Part shown: positions 1 through 4,982 of the stretch, piece by piece
Layout of the letters: every line of letters begins with the position of its first letter
Position numbering within the stretch: position 1 is the stretch's first letter
Source: Methanosarcinales archaeon
GTDB lineage: Archaea > Halobacteriota > Methanosarcinia > Methanotrichales > Methanotrichaceae
Length of the DNA: 7,884 bases
Assembly: GCA_013415595.1 (NCBI GenBank)
Contig: JAAEEW010000056.1
Span: 1 to 7,884, forward strand
Direction: 5' to 3'
Notes under the pieces: model-generated
What the model was told of the DNA's origin: nothing
The model's database searches: none
Seen by the model: the letters and a program-made list of their open reading frames with translations, nothing else
Made by a program: the position numbers and the translations under genes

Positions 1-7
1 GCGTTCT

Positions 8-114
8 GGTCAAGACTTCCTCCAGCGTGTATGCTCAGAGTATTTATGGATAGAATGGAGTGTGAACTGATTTGAGAACCAGAACCAAGGGTCTGATTTA
101 TAAGGTCAAGACTT
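8..114. repeat. Pair of 11-bp direct repeats
   Basis: GGTCAAGACTT occurs at 8-18 and again at 104-114, in the non-coding stretch left of the tRNA gene. The second copy directly follows a TATA-like box. All three plus-strand frames meet stops within the first 75 bases, so any gene to the left ends at or before this point. No function can be assigned. The pair may be chance or a short regulatory repeat. Confidence 0.3.
97..104 (+). promoter_or_regulatory. TATA-like box upstream of tRNA-Val
   Basis: TTTATAAG resembles the archaeal TATA box and would place a transcription start near base 125, about 80 bases before the tRNA. A second, weaker candidate (TACAAATA, 174-181) lies about 28 bases before the tRNA 5' end, which is the usual spacing for a short-leader tRNA transcript. 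The sequence cannot tell which one is used. Confidence 0.3.
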
Positions 115-205
115 TTGGGACTATACAGCCTTCCTGCCTTCGATAAATCCGCCGTCCAATCCGGAGGGGAAGATACAAATAACAGATTGCCGTCTGGTTC
201 GATGT

Positions 206-279
206 GGGCCCGTGGTCTAGGTGGTTATGACATCGCCTTCACACGGCGGGGATCACGCGTTCGAATCGCGTCGGGCCCA
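206..279 (+). tRNA. tRNA-Val (anticodon CAC)
   Basis: A complete cloverleaf of 74 nt can be drawn by hand. The acceptor stem GGGCCCG (206-212) pairs with CGGGCCC (272-278) and the discriminator is A279. The D stem is GTC (215-217) with GAC (229-231). The anticodon stem TCGCC/GGCGG closes the loop TTCACAC, giving anticodon CAC, which reads the valine codon GUG. The variable loop has 5 nt. The T stem ACGCG/CGCGT encloses TTCGAAT. There is no intron and no encoded CCA, so CCA must be added after transcription, as is common in archaea. It is the only RNA gene in the window that can be assigned with confidence. Confidence 0.96.
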
Positions 280-322
280 TCTGCTATTATCCGCGACACA
301 ACCTTTAATTATCAAATGCGGT

Positions 323-330
323 GTTATAAG
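323..330 (+). promoter_or_regulatory. Possible TATA box of the aIF1A operon
   Basis: GTTATAAG lies between the tRNA and aIF1A. An archaeal start about 25 bases downstream would fall near 350, just before the hairpin at 361-392, so the mRNA would begin with that hairpin. The AT-rich stretch at 304-317 is an alternative promoter. Read-through from the tRNA transcript is also possible. Confidence 0.3.
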
Positions 331-360
331 GTGAGGTTCTGATAATTTCAGCTCCGCTGG

Positions 361-392
361 GACGGCTCTTCGTCGACAGCTAGAGAGCCGTC
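361..392 (+). promoter_or_regulatory. Leader hairpin upstream of aIF1A
   Basis: GACGGCTCT (361-369) and AGAGCCGTC (384-392) form a perfect 9-bp stem with a 14-nt loop that contains the palindrome GTCGAC. No T tract follows, so this does not look like an intrinsic terminator. It lies 19 nt before the ribosome binding site of the aIF1A frame, where it could modulate translation, stabilise the mRNA or act as a DNA operator. It could also mark processing of a tRNA-mRNA co-transcript. Confidence 0.5.
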
Positions 393-411
393 AGATACTC
401 ATTTCACGTAA

Positions 412-419
412 GAGGTGAT
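412..419 (+). promoter_or_regulatory. Strong Shine-Dalgarno site deciding the aIF1A start
   Basis: GAGGTGAT matches eight consecutive bases of the consensus archaeal ribosome binding site (AGGAGGTGAT). It is the best such site noticed in the window. It ends three bases before CTG at 423, in frame with aIF1A. No ATG, GTG or TTG lies in that frame between the upstream stop (381-383) and GTG at 510. Confidence 0.6.
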
Positions 420-422
420 ACG

Positions 423-740
423 CTGTATAAAAGACCAAACACAGGGCAAGATCAGGTAATTACCAGGGTCCGCGTCCCTCGCAAGCAGGATCGGGAGATA
501 TTCGGTCACGTGGAGAGCCTGCTTGGAGCCAACAGGATTAGGGTGAGGTGCCTGGACGGCCAGATGAGGGTAGCCAGGATACCCGGAAAGATGAAGAAGA
601 GAATTTGGATTAGAGAAGGAGACGTTGTTATCGTGGTCCCCTGGGAGTTCCAGAACGAGAAGGCAGACGTCGTATGGCGATACACTGGACCTCAGGTCGA
701 TTGGCTCCAGAGGAAGGGCTTCCTTAAAGGGCCTCCATGA
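423..740 (+). CDS. eif1A: Translation initiation factor aIF1A (probable CTG start)
   Basis: This is the archaeal homologue of eIF1A, a small OB-fold protein that binds the 30S A site and helps scanning and start-codon selection. From CTG at 423 the protein has 105 residues, normal for the family. A basic N-terminal tail (YKRPNTGQDQ) is followed by the OB fold at about residues 24-92. The family core RIPGKMKKRIWIREGD lies at about 52-67, then PWEFQ and a WRYT/VDWLQRKG end. A start at the next standard codon, GTG 510, would remove 29 residues, including the tail and first strand, and has no comparable ribosome binding site. CTG 423 follows an excellent one. The frame is open back to the stop at 381-383 without any ATG, GTG or TTG. 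The 3' end overlaps the RIO1 gene by ATGA. The family is certain; the start codon is inference. Confidence 0.9.
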   Translation: MYKRPNTGQDQVITRVRVPRKQDREIFGHVESLLGANRIRVRCLDGQMRVARIPGKMKKRIWIREGDVVIVVPWEFQNEKADVVWRYTGPQVDWLQRKGFLKGPP

Positions 741-1507
741 CCAGAAAAGAGACTGAAAGGGAAATTGATGCGCGTATCGACCTTTTTCGCCGACGCCTGA
801 AGGATTCGGACGATCTCAAGGTCAAGGATGACGTTTTTGATACGCGCACCTTCATGAACCTGTACACCCTGGCCAAGAAAGGGGCCCTCGACGCCCTGGG
901 CGGCTCAGTCAGCACCGGCAAAGAGGCCAACATCTTCTCCGCCTTAAAGGACGGCACATACCGGGCGGTGAAGATCTACCGCATATCCACCAGCGATTTC
1001 AAGGCCATGGACGGCTACATCCTTGGCGACCCCCGGTTTGGGAACATCAAGGGAACCAGGCGGGCAGTTATCTCTGCCTGGACCAGGAAAGAATACAGAA
1101 ATCTCCTGCGGGCCGAGGAGGCGGGCATACCGGTTCCCCACCCCTACGCCATCCTGGAGAACATCATGGTAATGGATTTCATCGGCCGGGACGGATCTCC
1201 CGCGCCATTGTTAAAGGACGTACAGCTGAGCCCCCAGGAAGCGGAGCTGGTCTTCCAGAAGACCGCAGATTACATGGCCATTCTATACAAAAAGGCCCAG
1301 CTTGTACATGCCGACCTGAGCGAGTTCAACATTCTATACCACGAGGGACCGGTGGTGATAGACATGGGCCAGTCGGTGACCCTGGACCATCCCCTGGCCG
1401 AAAAGTTCCTGGCCCGGGACGTGACCAATGTGGCCCGGTTCTTCAGGAAAAGATACGGCATCGGTTCCGAAGATGATATCTGGAAGAAGATAAAGAGCCA
1501 AGATTGA
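737..1507 (+). CDS. rio1: RIO1-family atypical serine kinase/ATPase
   Basis: RIO1 enzymes bind pre-small ribosomal subunits and use ATP in a late maturation step; they act as ATPases at least as much as kinases. The 256-residue protein has the RIO1 signatures in order: ATP loop STGKEA at residues 59-64, ATP-contacting lysine K79 in AVKIY, hinge around MDFIG (146-150), catalytic loop HADLSEFN (191-198) with catalytic D193 and metal-binding N198, and metal-binding D209 in VIDMGQSV. RIO2 would have HGDFNEFN in the catalytic loop and an N-terminal winged helix, neither of which is present. The length suits the compact archaeal RIO1 type. The start ATG overlaps the aIF1A stop in an ATGA junction, so translation is probably coupled. 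The next gene, a Dim2-like protein, acts on the same particle. Confidence 0.95.
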   Translation: MTRKETEREIDARIDLFRRRLKDSDDLKVKDDVFDTRTFMNLYTLAKKGALDALGGSVSTGKEANIFSALKDGTYRAVKIYRISTSDFKAMDGYILGDPRFGNIKGTRRAVISAWTRKEYRNLLRAEEAGIPVPHPYAILENIMVMDFIGRDGSPAPLLKDVQLSPQEAELVFQKTADYMAILYKKAQLVHADLSEFNILYHEGPVVIDMGQSVTLDHPLAEKFLARDVTNVARFFRKRYGIGSEDDIWKKIKSQD

Positions 1508-1531
1508 GAGTTCTTCTGTAGGTGAATCAAT

Positions 1532-2074
1532 ATGCACATTAAGATTCCAAGCGATCGACTGGGTGCGGTGATAGGCCCCAGCGGCGAGATGAAGAAGCTC
1601 CTGGAGGAGCGTTGCGGAGTCACTTTGGAGATTGACAGCGAGTCCGGATCGGTGAACGTGGTCGCCAAAGATGACGCCCTGGAGGCCATGAGGGTCATGG
1701 ACGTAGTGAGGGCCATCGGGCGGGGATTTTCTCCGGAACGAGCGCTCCCTCTGCTGGACGACGAGATGCTCATGCTCGACGTCCTGGACCTGTCCAAGCT
1801 GGTGGGGACCAAGAACGACATGACCCGCATCAAGGGGCGGATCATCGGAAAGGAGGGGAAGACCAGGGAGATAATGGAGAGCCTCACCAGCGCCAAGGTC
1901 TCCGTCTACGGCAAGACCGTGGCCATCCTGGGATACCCGGAGCAGATTCGCATCGTCCGGGCGGCCATCGAGATGCTGATGGACGGCGCCCCCCACGGCA
2001 GCGTCTACAGCTTCCTGGAGAAGAAGCACCGGGAGCTGGCCAAGGTGGAGATGGAGGGCCGGCCGGAGCTGTGA
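1532..2074 (+). CDS. KH-domain rRNA-processing protein (archaeal Dim2/Pno1-like)
   Basis: The 180-residue protein has two KH RNA-binding domains. KH1 carries the loop GPSG at residues 15-18. KH2 carries GKEG at 106-109 in the context KGRIIGKEGKTR, typical of the Dim2/Pno1/Krr1 family. The eukaryotic homologue Pno1/Dim2 binds the 3' end of pre-18S rRNA, and the archaeal form has been linked to 16S 3' end and to initiation factor 2. The C-terminal segment (about 155-180) is charged and probably helical. The start ATG 1532 has GGTGA at 1521-1525 with six-base spacing, 24 bases after the RIO1 stop. The order aIF1A, RIO1, KH protein recurs in archaeal genomes and supports a shared role in 30S maturation and initiation. 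A T tract follows at 2115-2119. Confidence 0.9.
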   Translation: MHIKIPSDRLGAVIGPSGEMKKLLEERCGVTLEIDSESGSVNVVAKDDALEAMRVMDVVRAIGRGFSPERALPLLDDEMLMLDVLDLSKLVGTKNDMTRIKGRIIGKEGKTREIMESLTSAKVSVYGKTVAILGYPEQIRIVRAAIEMLMDGAPHGSVYSFLEKKHRELAKVEMEGRPEL

Positions 2075-2111
2075 ATCCATCCCCGCTCCGACCTGAAATC
2101 CGTCCGCCCAA

Positions 2112-2130
2112 TTATTTTTCTAAATAAAAT
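2112..2130 (+). promoter_or_regulatory. T-rich terminator merging into the promoter of the protease gene
   Basis: The intergenic stretch after the KH gene contains TTATTTTT (2112-2119), a likely U-rich archaeal stop for the ribosomal operon. It runs straight into TAAATAAAAT (2121-2130), a TATA-like box. A start about 25 bases downstream (near 2150) would leave a leader of about 60 bases before the first possible protease start codon, with a short ATG frame inside it. Confidence 0.45.
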
Positions 2131-2163
2131 ACCGGCTCAAGGTTCAAGGGACTTGATCAGCAC

Positions 2164-2217
2164 ATGATACCGCAAAGGGTTTCGTCCGCAGCGATTCCAG
2201 GGGGCAGACCAGCTTGA
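2164..2217 (+). CDS. Possible 17-residue upstream ORF (leader peptide)
   Basis: ATG at 2164 opens a frame of 17 codons (MIPQRVSSAAIPGGRPA) closed by TGA at 2215-2217. The stop overlaps the candidate TTG start of the following protease gene in the string TTGA. TGATC five bases before the ATG is only a weak ribosome binding match. It may be a translated leader coupling into the protease gene, or a chance frame. The peptide resembles nothing I know. Confidence 0.25.
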   Translation: MIPQRVSSAAIPGGRPA

Positions 2218-3833
2218 GCCCCCCATTGACCCTGGACTCCGGAGACTGGATGCTCATAACCGCCCTGGTGGTGAGCCTGTCCTACATGATAGGAACCACG
2301 GTCAACCGGAGCCAGACCCTCAAGAAGATGAACATCACCGCGTGGGGGCCGGTGATCATGATCCGGACCAGGCTCGGCCTGGGGCTGCTGGACACTCTGG
2401 CCTCGAAAAAGCGGCTGTGGAGGTTCGTGGCCTCTGCCGGCGTCCCTCTGGTGGTGGCAGGAATGCTGTACATCTTCCTGCTCTTGCTGCTGATGAACTA
2501 CGTGATGATCCGGTTTACCCCTGAGCCCAGCAGCTATACTGCCCCCCGGAACATACTGCTGATCCCGGGGGTCAACCAGTTCATCCCCCTGGTGTGGGGC
2601 TGGGTGGCCCTCCTGGTGACCATGGTGGTGCACGAGATGGCCCACGGGATCCTTTGCCGGGTGGAAGGGGTGCGGGTCAAGTCCATGGGAGTGGCCCTGC
2701 TGGCATTCCCGGTGGCCGCCTTCGTGGAGCCCGACGACGAGGAGCTCTTTGGCACCCCCCAGAAGCCGGCGGTGGCCTCCCGGTCCGCCCGGGTTAGAAT
2801 CCTCTCCGCCGGAGTGATCTCCAACTTCATCGTGGCCTTCCTGGCCATGGCCCTGTTCTTCGGGCCGGTCATCGGGGCCATCACCCCCCTGGACAGGGTG
2901 GTGGTGGCGGACGTGGAGAACGACACCGCTGCCGACCTGGCCGGATTTCAAAAGAGCATGATAGTGCTTGGCCTGAACGGGACGAGCACCAGCAGCCTGG
3001 AGGAGCTATACCAGAATTTCAGCCGCACCTCCGGATACAGCGAGCTCCATCTGCAAAACGGCGACCGCCAGATGGACATCCCCCTGCAGGGAAAGCCGGA
3101 GCGTGGAGTGCTGGTGGTATCCATCCTGGAGGACAGCCCGGCCAGCGCGGCGGGGATGCCGGAGAGGTTCGTGATAACCGGCATCGGCGGCCGGCCGGTC
3201 AAGGGGCTGAACGAGTTCCGGGCGGTCATGAACGACACCCTTCCCGGCCAGAACATAACGGTAGAGACCAACAAGGGGGTCTTCCCCATCTCTCTGGACA
3301 CCAAGGAGGACGGCAAGGGATTCATCGGGGTGATTCTCTCCGGAGATGCGGTGAACGTGGACGGAGTGACCTTCCAGGTCTTTCCGGCCGGCTCCTTCCT
3401 GGCCGCACTGAAGGCCATCCCCCATAGCGGCCTGGCGGGGATGAACTCCATGATGGGCCTGCCCTTCACCGGAATTCCCGGGTTCACCGAGGACGGGTTC
3501 CAGGGATTCAGCGGCTGGATCGCCAACTTCTTCCAGCCCAGCGGATGGGCGGCTCCCTTAGGTGGAAAGCTGTTCTGGATCACCAACTTCCTGCTGTGGG
3601 TGGGGTGGATCAACCTGTACGCTGGGCTGTTCAACTGCCTGCCGGCGGTGCCCCTGGACGGAGGGCACATCTTCCGGGACCTGCTCCGGTCCTTCTTCGA
3701 CCGGTTCGTCCGGGATGCGGCCCGGGCGGAGAAGATGACCAGCACGGTGGTGGCCATCCTGGCCTGGCTGATATTCTCCTCCCTGCTCTTCACCGTGGTG
3801 GCCCCCTACCTGGCCCACGGCATCCTCAGCTAG
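2214..3833 (+). CDS. Site-2-protease-like M50 membrane metalloprotease with two PDZ-like domains
   Basis: Intramembrane zinc proteases of family M50 cleave transmembrane segments in regulated proteolysis. Numbering from TTG 2214 gives 539 residues. Hydrophobic segments occur at about 13-30, 76-98, 125-148, 155-175, 200-225, 455-480 and 512-532. Zinc motif HEMAH lies at 140-144 in the third. The second active-site motif NCLPAVPLDGG is at 474-484, with D482 as the third zinc ligand. Between them, residues about 228-292 and 296-363 read as two consecutive PDZ-like domains, probably extracytoplasmic. Both catalytic motifs are intact. The start is uncertain: TTG 2214 has no clear ribosome site, while ATG 2250 has GGAG five bases ahead and would give 527 residues. 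The gene stands alone with its own promoter region and converges on mfnF. Its substrate cannot be inferred from the neighbours. Confidence 0.88.
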   Translation: MSPPLTLDSGDWMLITALVVSLSYMIGTTVNRSQTLKKMNITAWGPVIMIRTRLGLGLLDTLASKKRLWRFVASAGVPLVVAGMLYIFLLLLLMNYVMIRFTPEPSSYTAPRNILLIPGVNQFIPLVWGWVALLVTMVVHEMAHGILCRVEGVRVKSMGVALLAFPVAAFVEPDDEELFGTPQKPAVASRSARVRILSAGVISNFIVAFLAMALFFGPVIGAITPLDRVVVADVENDTAADLAGFQKSMIVLGLNGTSTSSLEELYQNFSRTSGYSELHLQNGDRQMDIPLQGKPERGVLVVSILEDSPASAAGMPERFVITGIGGRPVKGLNEFRAVMNDTLPGQNITVETNKGVFPISLDTKEDGKGFIGVILSGDAVNVDGVTFQVFPAGSFLAALKAIPHSGLAGMNSMMGLPFTGIPGFTEDGFQGFSGWIANFFQPSGWAAPLGGKLFWITNFLLWVGWINLYAGLFNCLPAVPLDGGHIFRDLLRSFFDRFVRDAARAEKMTSTVVAILAWLIFSSLLFTVVAPYLAHGILS

Positions 3834-3857
3834 AAAAATCGAGGAAAGACTGACCGC

Positions 3858-3900
3858 CCTCCCTCCAGTGCGGCTGCCAGATCGGCCGCCTGCCGGGAGG
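3858..3900. terminator. GC-rich inverted repeat between convergent genes
   Basis: CCTCCC (3858-3863) pairs with GGGAGG (3895-3900). Inside, GCGGCTG (3870-3876) pairs with CGGCCGC (3883-3889) using one G-T pair, leaving a 6-base loop. The two-part stem sits midway in the 97-base gap between the protease stop and the mfnF stop. A bidirectional 3'-end structure is plausible, but a T tract is missing, so terminator activity is inference. Confidence 0.35.
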
Positions 3901-3930
3901 AGAAGAGATGACAGGGCTGCTGCGGTCGCC

Positions 3931-4899
3931 CTAAATCCCGCCTGCCAGGTCTCTTTCCAGCAGGCGGGCCACGGCAAAGGCCGGGAATATGCCGGAGAGG
4001 GACCGGTCGTAGATGGAGGAGAGCGGCCGGCAGGAGAGATCCGGATCCCGGCAGGCCTCCACGATTCTGGCTTCCCCAATTCCAGCAGCCACCACCAGGT
4101 CCAGTCCCCAGGCCCCGGCCTGGCGCTCCAGGGCCAGACGGAGGATTTTTTGCTGCCTCCATCTGGCCTGGCGGGCTATGGCCAGGGCCCCGTCCTCCCC
4201 GATCTCGGATAGGTCGGCGCATACCGTCCTGGCCAGCCGCCGCAGCGAGGCTTCACGGGTCCTGGGCGCATTATCCGGGGCGTCACAGGCGTAGCCGTCT
4301 GCAGGGATCTCACCCAGGGCCAGACAGGCGTCGGCGGATATGGCGAACAGCTCGGAGGAGAGGGGCACCCAGCTGCCACCTATCTCCACCCGCCTGAGCA
4401 GGGTGGCCAGGTTGGTGCGAAGCAGGCCGCTGTAAACCAGCTCCCCCCTGACCAGCCGGCCAAAGTCGGTCAGAGCAGCCTGAGGTCGGCCCCGGATGGG
4501 GATCAGGTCGGTGGTGGTGCTGCCCATGTCCACGAAGATGCAGTCCCCCACCTCTCCGGCTATCAGGGCGGCGGAGGCGGACCAGTTGGCTGCCGCCAGG
4601 TCCAGGAGGTCGGTCCATCCAAATCCCCCCACCCCCCAGAAGTGGCAGGGACAGTCAAAGGCCCCCTCCACCGCAGATTTGATGCTCAAAACGCCATCCT
4701 TCTTGCTGGGGTAGCAATCGGCCAGCTCGCCGGTCATGACCACCCCCACCGCCTGGGGGGAGGTCCTCTCTGCCACCGACTGCAGGATCCGGGCCAGCGG
4801 TGCCTCCTTCCACAGTGGCAGGTAGATGCTCTCTCTTATCTCGCCGCGCGACCCGGCCAGCTTGGTGTTGGCCCCGCCGATGTCCAGACCCAGGATCAT
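3931..4899 (-). CDS. mfnF: Methanofuran biosynthesis protein MfnF-like (ASKHA fold)
   Basis: MfnF joins the aminomethylfuran phosphate unit to glutamyl-tyramine to make the core of methanofuran, the first C1 carrier of methanogenesis. From ATG at 4899 the protein has 322 residues, normal for the family. It begins MILGLDIGGANTK, the phosphate-1 loop of the actin/hexokinase-like fold. It continues with LPLWKE, TGELADCYPSKKDG (56-69), the second nucleotide loop VDMGSTTTD (123-131) and AAGIGEA (271-277). These match the archaeal family long annotated as 'H4MPT-linked C1 transfer pathway protein'. The frame extends 17 codons upstream to 4950, but ATG 4899 fits the family N-terminus. A TATA-like sequence lies 28 bases before it, which suggests a leaderless mRNA. 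The gene is divergent from the FrhB-like gene and convergent with the protease. Confidence 0.85.
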   Translation of the reverse strand: MILGLDIGGANTKLAGSRGEIRESIYLPLWKEAPLARILQSVAERTSPQAVGVVMTGELADCYPSKKDGVLSIKSAVEGAFDCPCHFWGVGGFGWTDLLDLAAANWSASAALIAGEVGDCIFVDMGSTTTDLIPIRGRPQAALTDFGRLVRGELVYSGLLRTNLATLLRRVEIGGSWVPLSSELFAISADACLALGEIPADGYACDAPDNAPRTREASLRRLARTVCADLSEIGEDGALAIARQARWRQQKILRLALERQAGAWGLDLVVAAGIGEARIVEACRDPDLSCRPLSSIYDRSLSGIFPAFAVARLLERDLAGGI

Positions 4900-4922
4900 G
4901 ATTCCTAGTCCCGGGAGGGCCA

Positions 4923-4940
4923 CCATAAAAGCTTTTAGGC
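4923..4940. promoter_or_regulatory. Divergent promoter with symmetric AAAAGCTTTT element
   Basis: The palindrome AAAAGCTTTT (4927-4936) sits between the mfnF and FrhB-like starts. On the minus strand CTTTTATGG is centred about 28 bases before the mfnF ATG. On the plus strand the T-rich half would place a start near 4960, giving the FrhB-like mRNA a leader of about 23 bases. The two genes may share one TATA region or be bound by a common regulator. Confidence 0.4.
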
Positions 4941-4982
4941 AGGAGTCCATGACTATGGCAGCGTCTATTGGAGATTCGGACC

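Noticed and set aside
115..342. 75-codon plus-strand frame
   Set aside because: It runs through the complete tRNA-Val gene and shows no protein-like pattern.
510..740. aIF1A beginning at GTG 510 as a 76-residue protein
   Set aside because: Conserved aIF1A sequence continues in frame upstream, the shorter form would lose the N-terminal tail and first strand of the OB fold, and GTG 510 lacks a ribosome site comparable to GAGGTGAT at 412-419.
1334..2080. Long minus-strand frame opposite the RIO1 and KH genes
   Set aside because: It is antisense to two well-supported genes; such frames arise from GC-rich codon use and the product has histidine- and proline-rich shadow composition.
2948..3793. 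281-codon minus-strand frame opposite the protease gene
   Set aside because: The opposite strand has intact M50 motifs, PDZ-like domains and membrane segments; this frame has none of its own.
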